64,000 nt of DNA from an uncultured Muribaculum sp. (lineage in GTDB: Bacteria > Bacteroidota > Bacteroidia > Bacteroidales > Muribaculaceae): contig NZ_CAJTYX010000001.1 in assembly GCF_910583865.1 (NCBI RefSeq), forward strand, positions 1 to 64,000, written 5' to 3'. The notes under the pieces were generated by a model. The model saw only the letters and a list, made by a program, of their open reading frames with translations. It was not told where the DNA came from and ran no database searches. The first letter of the stretch is position 1, and every line of letters starts with the position of its first letter. Below, piece by piece: positions 43,952-52,980 of this stretch. The position numbers were made by a program, and so were the translations under genes.

Positions 43952-45457
43952 CTATAAAGTTACGCCGTTCTTGAATATGGCGATCTCCTGATAGCCATGC
44001 CGTTCCGAATTCACCTTGCGCCCGGAAGCCACTTCCAGCACGAAGCCGATGAAATCATCGAGCACCTCATCCATCGAACGATCCTCCACGAGAACTCCGG
44101 CGTTGAAGTCGATCCATTCCGGCTTGCGACGCGCAAGCGCACTGTTGGTCGAAATCTTGGCCGTAGGGACAAACGTGCCGAACGGTGTGCCCCGTCCGGT
44201 GGTGAACAGCACCATCTGGCATCCTGCCGCAGCAAGGGCCGTGGCGGCAACCAAATCGTTGCCGGGAGCAGACAACAGGTTAAGCCCGCTTGTACTCAAG
44301 CGCTCGCCATAGGCAAGAACGCCCCTCACAGTGCTCCGGCCTGACTTCTGCGTGCATCCCAACGCTTTCTCCTCAAGCGTGGAGATGCCGCCGGCCTTGT
44401 TGCCCGGCGAGGGATTCTCACCCACAGGCTCTCCATGGCTCAGGAAGTACTCCTTGAAGTCGTTGATAAGGTTTATCGTGTCGTGGAGCAATCTTTCGTC
44501 GGCACATCGCTCCATAAGTATTGTCTCGGCACCGAACATCTCGGGCACCTCGGTAAGCACGGTCGTGCCTCCCTGGCAGTTGCAGAGATAATCAGACAGT
44601 TCCCCGAGCAGAGGATTGGCTGTGATGCCGGAAAAACCGTCGGAGCCGCCGCACTTCAGACCTATGCGCAGCTTCGACGCGGGCTGTACGGTGCGCCTGC
44701 ACTCGCGTGCATTTCGGTAAAGACCGCGAAGTATCTCCAGGCCGGCCTCAACCTCGTCGCCCTCAACCTCCTGCGACACCATGAACTTCACACGCTCGCG
44801 GTCGTAGTCGCCGCAAAATTCCTCGAATAGACGAGGTTGGTTGTTCTCGCATCCAAGACCCACCACAAGTATAGCGCCCGCATTGGGATGACGCACCATG
44901 TCGCGAAGTATCTTGCGCGTGTTTTCATGGTCACCCCCGAGCTGCGAGCAACCGTAGTTGTGGGTGAACGCCACGATGTCATCGACACCCTCGCAGCCGG
45001 TCTCGCGGCGCAAGGCATCGGCGATACGCTTTACGATGCCGTTGACACAACCGACCGTTGGGATGACCCACACTTCGTTGCGGATACCCACCTGACCGTC
45101 GCTTCGCAGGTATCCTTCGAAGGTACGCTCATCGCGGTAGCGGGCAGGACATTCCTTAGAGCCGCCCTTTATCGCGATGCCGGAGTAGTCGAGAGTCCCG
45201 GCGAGGTTGGTGGATATGACGTTATGGTCGAGAAACGCCCCCTCGGCCACAGCGTGACGCACATGGCCGATAGGGAAACCGTACTTTATCACGTCCTCAC
45301 CCTCAGCGATGGGACACAAGGCGAACTTATGCCCGGCGGGGATGTCATCGACAAGGGTGATGTCCCTACCCTCGACTGTCACAATGATGCCACTCGTCAG
45401 CGGAGCAATCGCCACGGCTACATTGTCGGCAGGGTTTATTTTTATATACTCTTTCAT
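43952..45457 (-). CDS. uxaA: Altronate dehydratase
   Basis: UxaA dehydrates altronate to 2-keto-3-deoxygluconate. The 501-residue protein joins an N-terminal SAF domain (about 1-100, with GHKFALCPIAEGEDVIKYGFPIG) to the large catalytic domain. The latter has GCSQLGGDHENTRKIL, GLGCENNQP, LKCGGSDGFSGITANP and GCQMVLFTTGRGTPFG, marking the Fe-dependent UxaA/GarD family. It starts 2 nt after uxaB, so the two are surely co-transcribed. Confidence 0.95.
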   Translation of the reverse strand: MKEYIKINPADNVAVAIAPLTSGIIVTVEGRDITLVDDIPAGHKFALCPIAEGEDVIKYGFPIGHVRHAVAEGAFLDHNVISTNLAGTLDYSGIAIKGGSKECPARYRDERTFEGYLRSDGQVGIRNEVWVIPTVGCVNGIVKRIADALRRETGCEGVDDIVAFTHNYGCSQLGGDHENTRKILRDMVRHPNAGAILVVGLGCENNQPRLFEEFCGDYDRERVKFMVSQEVEGDEVEAGLEILRGLYRNARECRRTVQPASKLRIGLKCGGSDGFSGITANPLLGELSDYLCNCQGGTTVLTEVPEMFGAETILMERCADERLLHDTINLINDFKEYFLSHGEPVGENPSPGNKAGGISTLEEKALGCTQKSGRSTVRGVLAYGERLSTSGLNLLSAPGNDLVAATALAAAGCQMVLFTTGRGTPFGTFVPTAKISTNSALARRKPEWIDFNAGVLVEDRSMDEVLDDFIGFVLEVASGRKVNSERHGYQEIAIFKNGVTL

Positions 45458-45459
45458 GG

Positions 45460-46941
45460 CTACAGTATCTCTTCGACTGTGGCGAGCATCCCCTGCGCTT
45501 GTATCTTGTCAAGGAAATCCTTCACCATGGCAGTAAGTCCCGGTATCTTGTTGAGGTCGCCATGCTCTTTCCATATCAGAGCATCGGCACCGAGCACGCC
45601 TTCGGCCACTTTGGCCGTGTCGCCCGTGGCCCAGAGCCGTGCAAGCAGATCCATGATGGCCGCATCGTCCTGGGGCTTGATTTCAGCGCCGTCAGCGCGT
45701 TGTCCACCCTTGTAGTAAGTGATGATGGCCGCCAGACCGAGCACTATCCCCTTGGGAAGTTCACCCTTACGCTCAAGATATGTCTTTAAGCCGGGCAGGT
45801 CGCGGGTCTGGAACTTCGGGAACGCATTGAGCATAATCGATGTCACCTGATGGTCGACGTAGGGGTTGTTGAAGCGTTCAAGCACGTCGGCGCCAAACTT
45901 TTCCAGCTCGTCCATCGGCAGGTTGAGAGTCTGCATAAGCTCATCGAACTGCACCTTGTGGATGTATTTCCCGAGCACCGGATGATTGCATGCGTCGCGT
46001 ACGATATTCACGCCGCTGAGATATGTCACCGGGGACAGCACGGTGTGAGGACCGTTTAGAAGGGTTACTTTACGTTCATGATATGGAGCCTCGGAGTCGG
46101 TGATAATCACGTGCAGTCCAGCCTTCTCTGCCGGGAATTCGGCGCGTAGCTCCTCGATGCTCATATTGCAAGGACGCTCAATCACCCAAAGGTGGAAAGC
46201 CTCTCCCTGCACCACCACATTGTCGACATAGCCGAGCTTCTGCTGTATGGCGCCGATATCCTTGCGAGGAAAGCCGGGCACAATGCGGTCGACAAGCGTG
46301 GCGCATACGTAATTGTATTTCTCAAACCACTCCTTGAAGCCCTCGTAGTCGACACCAAAATCCTCCTTCCAAAGGTCAATATATTTCAGAATGGCATCAC
46401 GCAGATGGTGGCCGTTCTCGAAAATAAGCTCGCAGGGCATGATGATGAATCCCTTGTCGGGAGCACCATGGAAAGTGGTGTAACGGCGGTATAGAAGTTG
46501 TGTCAACCGGCCCGGATAAGCAGAAGCCGGACGGTCGGCAAACTTGCACTCCGGATCAAACACTATGCCGGCCTCGGTGGTGTTGGAGATGACAAATCGC
46601 ATCTCGGGCTGATCGGCGAGAGCGAGATAAGCGTCGGTCTGTCCGAAAGGATTGACCCCGCGGCTTATCACGTCGACGCGTGTGTAGCTGTCGACAGCCA
46701 CGCCGTCAAGACGACCCTGGAGATTGACGTGGTACATATAGTCCTGTGCCTGTAGCAGACCCATGGCAAAGCTATCGGGCTGTCCCTGCACCACCACCAC
46801 CGATGAGTTGAAGTCTGTGCTATCGTTCATGTTCTTGATAATCCAGTCTACAAACGCACGCAGGAAGTTGCCCTCCCCGAACTGAATCACACGCTCGGGT
46901 GCATGTGCCTTGGGAGCCGTAAGGCTATTGAGAAATTTCAT
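45460..46941 (-). CDS. uxaB: Tagaturonate reductase
   Basis: UxaB reduces tagaturonate to altronate with NADH. At 493 residues it belongs to the mannitol dehydrogenase family: the N-terminal Rossmann-type segment contains VIQFGEGNFLRAFVDWII, the middle has FIIMPCELIFENGHHLRD and the catalytic helix region has VDRIVPGFPRKD. A C-terminal helical domain contains KVTLLNGPHT, in which the Lys is the conserved catalytic residue of the family, and CNHPVLGKY. It is first in the uxaB-uxaA operon and is preceded by the shared ATTATCCATAGACAGA motif. Confidence 0.94.
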   Translation of the reverse strand: MKFLNSLTAPKAHAPERVIQFGEGNFLRAFVDWIIKNMNDSTDFNSSVVVVQGQPDSFAMGLLQAQDYMYHVNLQGRLDGVAVDSYTRVDVISRGVNPFGQTDAYLALADQPEMRFVISNTTEAGIVFDPECKFADRPASAYPGRLTQLLYRRYTTFHGAPDKGFIIMPCELIFENGHHLRDAILKYIDLWKEDFGVDYEGFKEWFEKYNYVCATLVDRIVPGFPRKDIGAIQQKLGYVDNVVVQGEAFHLWVIERPCNMSIEELRAEFPAEKAGLHVIITDSEAPYHERKVTLLNGPHTVLSPVTYLSGVNIVRDACNHPVLGKYIHKVQFDELMQTLNLPMDELEKFGADVLERFNNPYVDHQVTSIMLNAFPKFQTRDLPGLKTYLERKGELPKGIVLGLAAIITYYKGGQRADGAEIKPQDDAAIMDLLARLWATGDTAKVAEGVLGADALIWKEHGDLNKIPGLTAMVKDFLDKIQAQGMLATVEEIL

Positions 46942-46978
46942 GATATAATAAGTTTATGTTGTGTTGATTATAGTTTGT

Positions 46979-46994
46979 TCTGTCTATGGATAAT
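46979..46994 (-). promoter_or_regulatory. Shared upstream motif, uxaB copy
   Basis: ATTATCCATAGACAGA on the minus strand lies 38 nt before the uxaB ATG. Related sequences occur before uxaC, the GH28-GH105 gene, the CE12 gene and the GH43 gene. A direct function is inferred only from recurrence. Confidence 0.45.
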
Positions 46995-47035
46995 ATTGGA
47001 AGAGAGGAAAGTGATGTAAAGAGAGCCGCCGCAGG

Positions 47036-47998
47036 TTACGGAATCCATGCCGGACGCCCGGAGGCGAAAAGCCAAACCGGATCGCATAGACGCTGCGCCT
47101 CCGATGGCGAAAGCCTGCTGGCCCACCCTACCCGAGAAGCCTTGTCCGCACCGGGACCGGTGGAACCGAACTCACCGTAGCGTGCGGTCTTTTCATTATC
47201 GGGGTTACGCCAATTGTGCCATCCATCAGCCACCACATGACCGCCCATCTCGCAGTCGATGAAATAAGTCGAGGCATATGGACGCCACGGACGCCCGAGA
47301 TACACACGGTCTATGCCGTCGGCGGCTGTGAGACGGCAACGGTGCATCACATAACCCGTGGCCACAGTATCGGGCGTGGAGGCTGCGGTGATGTAGCTGT
47401 TGCGCTTGCTGTGAAGTGTACAGTCGCGGAAAAGAGCGGTGGCAGGTCCGAAAATGAAATCGGTAGTGCCCTCAATGTAGCAGTTGTCAAAAAACAGCCG
47501 CGAGCCGCGTCCGCCTGTGAACAGCGTGTCCTGATTGCCACGCAGGCTACAGTTCTCAAACTTAAGCCTGTCACCCTCGGTGTGCAGGGCCACAGCCTGG
47601 CCCACCTCTCCGGCGCTGTTCTCAATGGTAAGGTCGCGGAAGGTGATGCCGTTCCCTTCCACCTTGACGGTGTAGGTACGGAATGTGCCCATGTTGTCGA
47701 GCGAAGCATAGTCACCCCACGTGATTACCGTGCTGTCAGATCCGGCACCGATAAAATCCACATTTTCTATCCACGCCGGTATCACCAATTTCTCCCGGTA
47801 AACTCCGGGGCGGATGTTGACGGTGACACGGTAGTCCATATAGGCGCGTATCCCCTCCATGGCCTCGGTCAGAGTAGCGTAGTCGCCGCTGCCGTCAGCG
47901 GCGACGGTTATCTCACGCTTATACTCGGCTCCCGCACATGAGAGGCCGAGCATAAGCATTGATAAAAGTGCGATTATATGTCTGTGATATAACGTCAT
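47036..47998 (-). CDS. Secreted pectinesterase, CE8
   Basis: This 320-residue enzyme has a signal peptide (ending about ...LGLSCAGAE, where Cys may also allow lipidation). It demethylates homogalacturonan to expose galacturonate for lyases and hydrolases. The right-handed beta-helix motifs of family CE8 are complete: QAVALHTEGD, the catalytic Asp in GNQDTLFTGG, the second Asp in GTTDFIFGPA, and the Arg/Trp of YLGRPWRPYAS. It starts 6 nt after the GH43 gene and forms an operon with it. Confidence 0.94.
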   Translation of the reverse strand: MTLYHRHIIALLSMLMLGLSCAGAEYKREITVAADGSGDYATLTEAMEGIRAYMDYRVTVNIRPGVYREKLVIPAWIENVDFIGAGSDSTVITWGDYASLDNMGTFRTYTVKVEGNGITFRDLTIENSAGEVGQAVALHTEGDRLKFENCSLRGNQDTLFTGGRGSRLFFDNCYIEGTTDFIFGPATALFRDCTLHSKRNSYITAASTPDTVATGYVMHRCRLTAADGIDRVYLGRPWRPYASTYFIDCEMGGHVVADGWHNWRNPDNEKTARYGEFGSTGPGADKASRVGWASRLSPSEAQRLCDPVWLFASGRPAWIP

Positions 47999-48004
47999 GA
48001 CACC

Positions 48005-49639
48005 TTACTTGGTGATACGGAACCAATCAACGTCGGCACGGCCGCCGTCGTTGGTAGTCTTGGGACGGGTGCAGAAAGTACCTATCTTGGCCCCTATCCA
48101 CTTACCTTCACGGGCAGTGAAAGGCTTGCCTATATCCTTGTACTTCTTTCCGTCGAGGCTGTAGCTGAAACGGCATACACCGTCGGCCATCTTCACGCGC
48201 AGATAGGCCGTGGAGTCAGGAAGCATGACCGAGGCATTCTCAACCTCAGTCTTGCCCTTGTCGGCCTTGAGACATTCGTTTTCGCTCAGTTTGAAGCCTT
48301 CGGCAGTCTTTTCAAGGGCGAGCACGGCATAATCGAGTCCCATCACCACAAGACCGGTGCGCTCACCGTCGAAACGCGAGTCGGGAGTCAGAGTCACCTT
48401 CATAGTGGCGGTGAATTTCGGGGCCGGTATCTTCTGGAGCAGAAGGTTGGGCACATCCCATAGACTGCGGTAATTGGCACTGACAGGCACGGAATATAGC
48501 GACAGCACACCCTTGCCGACATTATTATATGCCCACCATGGCTGCGGATTGCCGTGCCACTGCCACTGTAGTCCGAGATCGAGACTGTCAAACTCGTCGC
48601 TCTCCTGCGGTGTGGCCTTAGGATATGTCTTGCCGACGTTAGGCTTCTTGTAGGTGCGAACCGGATCGCCACAGCCGTCGCCATCCTTGTCGACCCCCAT
48701 CACTGGCCAGTCGTCAATCCAATGCACAGGATTGAGGTGGGCGATGCGTCCGATAGGCCCTACATCCTGGAAATGTATGAACCAGTCCTCGCTGCCATCA
48801 GGAGTGTCGACCCAACCACCCTGATGAGGGCCGTTGATGTCGGTGTCGCCCTGTGCGAGCACTACCTTGCGCTCATACGGGCCCCAGGGGCTTTTAGAGC
48901 GGAGCACAGTCTCCCATCCGGTAGGTACTCCTCCGGCGGGTGACATTATATAGTAATAGCCGTTGCGTTTGTAAAACTTTGTGCCCTCAATAGTCACATC
49001 CTCGTCATGACCGTCATAAACCACCTTGGGATGTCCGATGAGGCTCTCTCCGTCCGGCGACATCTCACAAACGGTAATCATGCTCTTCATGTTGGCGCGG
49101 CTTCCTGCCATGCCCCACGACATGTAGGCTTTGCCGTCCTCGTCCCAAAGGGGACAGGTGTCTATCACACCCTTGGTCTTTGCCACGAGCTTGAGCGGTG
49201 ACCACGGTCCTTTGGGATCTTTGGCCTTCGTCATAAAGATGCCCAAATCGGGATCCCCATAATATATGTAGTATTCGCCGTCGTGATAGCGTATGGAAGG
49301 CGCCCAAACAGCATTGCCATGGTTCACACCGTCCTTCACATAGATGGCCTCGTCGGGCATGCGGTCTATTGCATATCCGATGATAGTCCAGTTTACAAGA
49401 TCATTGGAATGAAGTATCGGAAGTCCGGGCACACAGTTGAAACTCGACGCTGTCATGTAGTAGTCGTTGCCGACGCGTATCACATCGGGATCGGAATAGT
49501 CGGCGTAGATGACAGGGTTTCGATAGTTGCCGTTGCCGAGATCGGCCACCCATACCTCGCTCACATACGGAGCGGCCTGAATGGCAAAAGATGTCACGGC
49601 ACAGCACGCGAGCACTGAGAGGGTTCGGTTCAGTTTCAT
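48005..49639 (-). CDS. Secreted glycoside hydrolase family 43
   Basis: The 544-residue enzyme has a signal peptide (ending AIQAAP) and a five-bladed beta-propeller of GH43 (about residues 30-330). The propeller has the general-base Asp in YADYSDPDVIRVG, a pKa-tuning Asp in DGVIDTCPLWDEDGKAYM and the acid Glu likely in VTIEGTKFYKRNGYYY. A C-terminal beta-sandwich (about 350-540) is typical of GH43 beta-xylosidase/alpha-L-arabinofuranosidase types. In a pectin locus, trimming of arabinan or xylogalacturonan side chains is plausible; the exact sugar is not decided. It lies upstream of, and is co-transcribed with, the CE8 gene. Confidence 0.91.
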   Translation of the reverse strand: MKLNRTLSVLACCAVTSFAIQAAPYVSEVWVADLGNGNYRNPVIYADYSDPDVIRVGNDYYMTASSFNCVPGLPILHSNDLVNWTIIGYAIDRMPDEAIYVKDGVNHGNAVWAPSIRYHDGEYYIYYGDPDLGIFMTKAKDPKGPWSPLKLVAKTKGVIDTCPLWDEDGKAYMSWGMAGSRANMKSMITVCEMSPDGESLIGHPKVVYDGHDEDVTIEGTKFYKRNGYYYIMSPAGGVPTGWETVLRSKSPWGPYERKVVLAQGDTDINGPHQGGWVDTPDGSEDWFIHFQDVGPIGRIAHLNPVHWIDDWPVMGVDKDGDGCGDPVRTYKKPNVGKTYPKATPQESDEFDSLDLGLQWQWHGNPQPWWAYNNVGKGVLSLYSVPVSANYRSLWDVPNLLLQKIPAPKFTATMKVTLTPDSRFDGERTGLVVMGLDYAVLALEKTAEGFKLSENECLKADKGKTEVENASVMLPDSTAYLRVKMADGVCRFSYSLDGKKYKDIGKPFTAREGKWIGAKIGTFCTRPKTTNDGGRADVDWFRITK

Positions 49640-49652
49640 AAGGTTAAGAATT

Positions 49653-49663
49653 TCTGTTTATGG
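49653..49663 (-). promoter_or_regulatory. Shared upstream motif, GH43 copy
   Basis: CCATAAACAGA on the minus strand, 13 nt before the GH43 ATG, resembles the CCATAGACAGA motif of uxaB. This copy is shorter, so it is weaker evidence. Confidence 0.3.
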
Positions 49664-49721
49664 CATGGAGGACACGGCACAAACGACGCTTCACGCCTAA
49701 TGACAGCCGCATCCAGCATCC

Positions 49722-49729
49722 CAAAGTTA
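49722..49729 (-). promoter_or_regulatory. -7 box of the GH43-CE8 operon
   Basis: TAACTTTG on the minus strand matches TAnnTTTG exactly, about 80 nt upstream of the GH43 start, in an AT-rich gap. The -33 element is unclear. Confidence 0.5.
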
Positions 49730-49778
49730 ATATAATTATGTTTTAGTACGTAATATGCTATGCTGAATTGTTAATTTT

Positions 49779-51146
49779 TCACTCTTTTTCTGCCAATTTT
49801 CCTTTCCCCATGCGCTCGCGCCAGGCAGGATAACTCTCTTTCAGCACGAAGTCGGGCCACGTGCCGAGATAACGGTAGCGTATCCTACGCGAGGCGTTGA
49901 GCGACGGCGCGAATTTGTAGCTCCATCCATCCGGAGCCGCCGACGGAACATCACCGAACATGTAGAGGAAGCGGAACAGATGATGGGGAAGCGAGTCATC
50001 ATAGATGCTGAATATAGGCTGATGAGCCTTGCCGGGATCGTAGCTTTCTACAGCGTTGCGCCACATCTCGATGCTTATGGTATCGCTCCCGACTGTCAGA
50101 TGGCGCGGACGGCGGCTTTTCAGTCGCTCGAAGAAGTCAGGGTAGACCTTACGGGCGACATCACCGCCGAGCTGTATGAAGCGGCCCCACATGCGGGCGC
50201 TGTCGGAGTCGACCACAACCTCGTCGATACGCTCGCCACGGTCGTTGTACACGAACTCGGGCTTCTTGCCGGAGATGGCAGTGCTTTCGAGAAACGCCAC
50301 ACCATGCTCCACGGCATCTACCACCGCAGCGGAAGGCTCGTCGACCGACATAAGAAACCAAAGGAGCGATGTGCCTTCATCGGCAGAATAGGACGGAAGC
50401 TCGTGAGGCCTCCCCTCGGCGGGAAGAAGGGTATAGGGATCATGCTGTGCACACCATAGAGTCTTTACACCATCCTCCGTCACCTGGCAGTCGAGTATGC
50501 ATTGCAGACCTGCACGGTAAGCCGCCTCGACCTCGACGCGCCATTCGTGAGGAAGTATGGCCGACACCTCTGTGGAGGAATTCATAAGATCACGCAGCAA
50601 AAGCATGTTGTTGAGATGCAGATTGTCGTTGAACGTGAAATAGTCGCTATATCCTCCGCGAAGGGGATAGTACTGGGGCCAGCCGCCCGCATGTGCATCA
50701 GGAGCCTCGGCATTGGGATACTGAGAATCGAGGATGAAACGCACACCACGTCGTGCGCCGTCGAGATACCGCGCGTCACCGTTAACGCGCCACATGTGCG
50801 CGAGGAAACGGATCTCGCTCGTTGTGGCGTCGTTGTCCATGCACCCTTTCTTCGAGGCCTCCCGCGAATTCTTCTCCCCGGCCACGCGGATCTTGTCCTC
50901 GTAGCTCATGGGCAGATGCATGGGCACATTCTTGGGCCATCCTCCCGAATCCTTTTGGTAAAGGAGTACGTTGGAAGCCACTTCGCGCGCATCATCGGTG
51001 GAATACCATTCCTCGGTCTGGGTACGGCTGAACCGGGTCCATTTCCCCTCGGAGGTGCGAGGCGCTGTGCCCCCGGAAGCGCTGTCGGCAACTATAAGTA
51101 TAAGAGCCAGGGTAATAGCCCGTGTCAGCGATTTCATAATCGTCAT
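49779..51146 (-). CDS. Secreted pectate lyase, PL10
   Basis: This 455-residue enzyme with a signal peptide cleaves demethylated homogalacturonan by beta-elimination. PL10 marks are YSTDDAREVASNVLLYQKDSGGWPKN near residues 48-73, DNDATTSEIRFLAH, GGWPQYYPLRGGYSDYFTFNDN (near residue 160) and the C-terminal EMWRNAVESYDPGKAHQPIFSIYDDS-like segment. A Met three codons in (51137) is an equally good start. A -7 box and an operator-like dyad lie upstream. It is a separate unit from the GH43-CE8 operon. Confidence 0.92.
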   Translation of the reverse strand: MTIMKSLTRAITLALILIVADSASGGTAPRTSEGKWTRFSRTQTEEWYSTDDAREVASNVLLYQKDSGGWPKNVPMHLPMSYEDKIRVAGEKNSREASKKGCMDNDATTSEIRFLAHMWRVNGDARYLDGARRGVRFILDSQYPNAEAPDAHAGGWPQYYPLRGGYSDYFTFNDNLHLNNMLLLRDLMNSSTEVSAILPHEWRVEVEAAYRAGLQCILDCQVTEDGVKTLWCAQHDPYTLLPAEGRPHELPSYSADEGTSLLWFLMSVDEPSAAVVDAVEHGVAFLESTAISGKKPEFVYNDRGERIDEVVVDSDSARMWGRFIQLGGDVARKVYPDFFERLKSRRPRHLTVGSDTISIEMWRNAVESYDPGKAHQPIFSIYDDSLPHHLFRFLYMFGDVPSAAPDGWSYKFAPSLNASRRIRYRYLGTWPDFVLKESYPAWRERMGKGKLAEKE

Positions 51147-51169
51147 GATGTTTCTTTGATTGAAGGTAG

Positions 51170-51211
51170 TTTGATGCAGGTTAATGTGAATTGCTTACTG
51201 CATCAAAAGTA
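51170..51211 (-). promoter_or_regulatory. -7 box and 10-bp dyad before the PL10 gene
   Basis: TACTTTTG on the minus strand (51211-51204) matches the -7 consensus. It overlaps one arm of a perfect inverted repeat TTTGATGCAG / CTGCATCAAA (51170-51179 and 51198-51207, 18-nt spacer). The dyad would cover the start site, a typical repressor position. The rest of the 340-nt gap to 51488 is AT-rich and holds the promoter of the DUF1573 pair, which I could not place precisely. Confidence 0.5.
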
Positions 51212-51487
51212 GTCAAATTCAATGCAAGGCATGGGAAACGACACACTTAATCAGCGCAAGGCAACATTTATTCCCCGTTTTCCGACAATTCGTGGCACTC
51301 GGTGACCGCAACCCAACCATTATAAAAGATACGCCTAAGCAACCGTGTACGCGTAAATCCTTCGGACAAGCGCAAGTCTCCAAGCCTTCAAGTTAACTTA
51401 ATTTAACGTCTTTATTATCATTTCCATCTCCCTTTATCCCCAATTTTGCGTTACATAATAATAGCAGCAATACAAATAGGTTTAAGA

Positions 51488-51889
51488 ATGATGCGAAAAT
51501 TTTTATCGTCTCTCCTCTTTACAATCATGACCGTAGCCACAGCATGGGCTGCCGGGCCTAATTTGGTCATCAAAGACAAGACCCATAACTTCGGCACAAT
51601 ACGCGAAGCCGACGGCCCTGTCACATGTGAGTTTGTACTACGCAACGACGGTGACAAGCCTCTCATAGTCATGTCGGCAAAGGCGCAGTGCGGATGCACC
51701 ACGCCCAAGATTCCCAAGCAACCGATACGCCCGGGAGAATCTGCCTCACTCACCGTCACCTACGACCCCGCCGGACGTCCCGGTGAGTTCGACAAGACCA
51801 TTCGCGTGCGCACTAACCAGAAGCAGAAAAACGTGATACTTAAAATAAAAGGTACAGTGTTGCCAAAATCCACACCTAAGAAAAAATGA
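51488..51889 (+). CDS. DUF1573 single-domain secreted protein
   Basis: This protein of about 133 residues has a signal peptide (ending AWAAG) followed by one Ig-like DUF1573 domain, with HNFGTIREADGPVTCEFVLRN, the CGCTTPKIPKQPI motif and VTYDPAGRPGEFDK. These are the hallmarks of the Bacteroidetes family. Its function is unknown; such proteins are often periplasmic. The start at 51488 is chosen because the protein then begins with its signal peptide. Its stop overlaps the next ATG (ATGA), so the pair is translationally coupled. Confidence 0.9.
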   Translation: MMRKFLSSLLFTIMTVATAWAAGPNLVIKDKTHNFGTIREADGPVTCEFVLRNDGDKPLIVMSAKAQCGCTTPKIPKQPIRPGESASLTVTYDPAGRPGEFDKTIRVRTNQKQKNVILKIKGTVLPKSTPKKK

Positions 51890-52980
51890 GACTGATTCAT
51901 CTTCTGGCAGTGGCAGCTCTAACATTGAGAGCGACCGATGCCGCCTCCCAACCGCAGGCTAAATGGATTAACACCACCCACAGCTTCGGGGCATTTGACG
52001 AAGATATGGGAAGCGTGACCACATACTTCAAAGTAGTGAACACCGGCGACAAGCCGTTGAGCATCCTGTCGGTGCGTGCTTCATGCGGCTGCACTTCGCC
52101 AACGTACAGCCACAAGCCTGTAGCCCCGGGTGACACCGGGCAGGTAGCCGTGACCTACAACCCTGCCGGACGCCCCGGAAAATTCGACAAGAAAGTAAGA
52201 GTGGAGACAAACACCACGCCGGCTACAACAACCCTCACGATAAAGGGTGTGGTGATTGGCGACCGACAGACTCTGCGCGCCCATTATCCCGTGGATCTCG
52301 GAGTGCTAAAGCTGAAGAATACCGTGGTACAGTTCGGCGAAGTAACCAAAGGACGCACAAAGACGGCATTCCTTGACGGATACAACCAGAGCGCCGACAC
52401 GATCCGTCCGTCTCTCACAGGCCTGCCACCATTCGTGGTGGCAGACATAGCCCCTAAGGCAGTTCCACCTGGCGAACAGGTGACATTCACGTTCTTCTAC
52501 GACTCGTCAAAAGCCAAGGAACAATGGGGACTCTCGACCTCGGAGGTGGTGCTCTCACCCGACAAGTCGTCGTCACAGAAAAAACCGGTGTCGCTTGTGG
52601 CCATCGTAAACGAAGATTTCTCAAAGCTTACGCCCGAACAGCGCGAGAAAGCTCCCAAGGCAGCATACTCCACCGCGACAATCGACCTCGGACGCATAAG
52701 CCGCGACGACAAGGTGCATGCCGAGCTTTTCATCGACAACTTCGGCAAGGAGCAACTCGTAATAAGGCGAATATCCTGTCCCGACGAGTTCATAACAGTG
52801 AAGTGCAGTAAAGATAAGGTCAAGCCGGGCAGCCGCGCAAAAGTCGACATCACAGTCGATGCCGATGCCATACCCGCCTCATCCTCTCTTGTCAACTCTC
52901 GCCTGACAATAATCACCAACGACCCTACCCGCCCGTCATCCCCCATCCGTATCGTCGCCGAGCTTCCCATCACAGAATAA
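51886..52980 (+). CDS. DUF1573 multi-domain secreted protein
   Basis: The 364-residue protein has a signal peptide and a first DUF1573 domain that closely resembles the upstream protein (HSFGAFDEDMGSVTTYFKVVN, CGCTSPTYSHKPV, VTYNPAGRPGKFDK). Two more Ig-like repeats follow (about residues 140-240 and 250-364). The last contains the RISCPDEF variant. It seems to derive from the single-domain gene by duplication and extension, which is an inference from similarity. A strong bidirectional terminator follows. Confidence 0.9.
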   Translation: MRLIHLLAVAALTLRATDAASQPQAKWINTTHSFGAFDEDMGSVTTYFKVVNTGDKPLSILSVRASCGCTSPTYSHKPVAPGDTGQVAVTYNPAGRPGKFDKKVRVETNTTPATTTLTIKGVVIGDRQTLRAHYPVDLGVLKLKNTVVQFGEVTKGRTKTAFLDGYNQSADTIRPSLTGLPPFVVADIAPKAVPPGEQVTFTFFYDSSKAKEQWGLSTSEVVLSPDKSSSQKKPVSLVAIVNEDFSKLTPEQREKAPKAAYSTATIDLGRISRDDKVHAELFIDNFGKEQLVIRRISCPDEFITVKCSKDKVKPGSRAKVDITVDADAIPASSSLVNSRLTIITNDPTRPSSPIRIVAELPITE

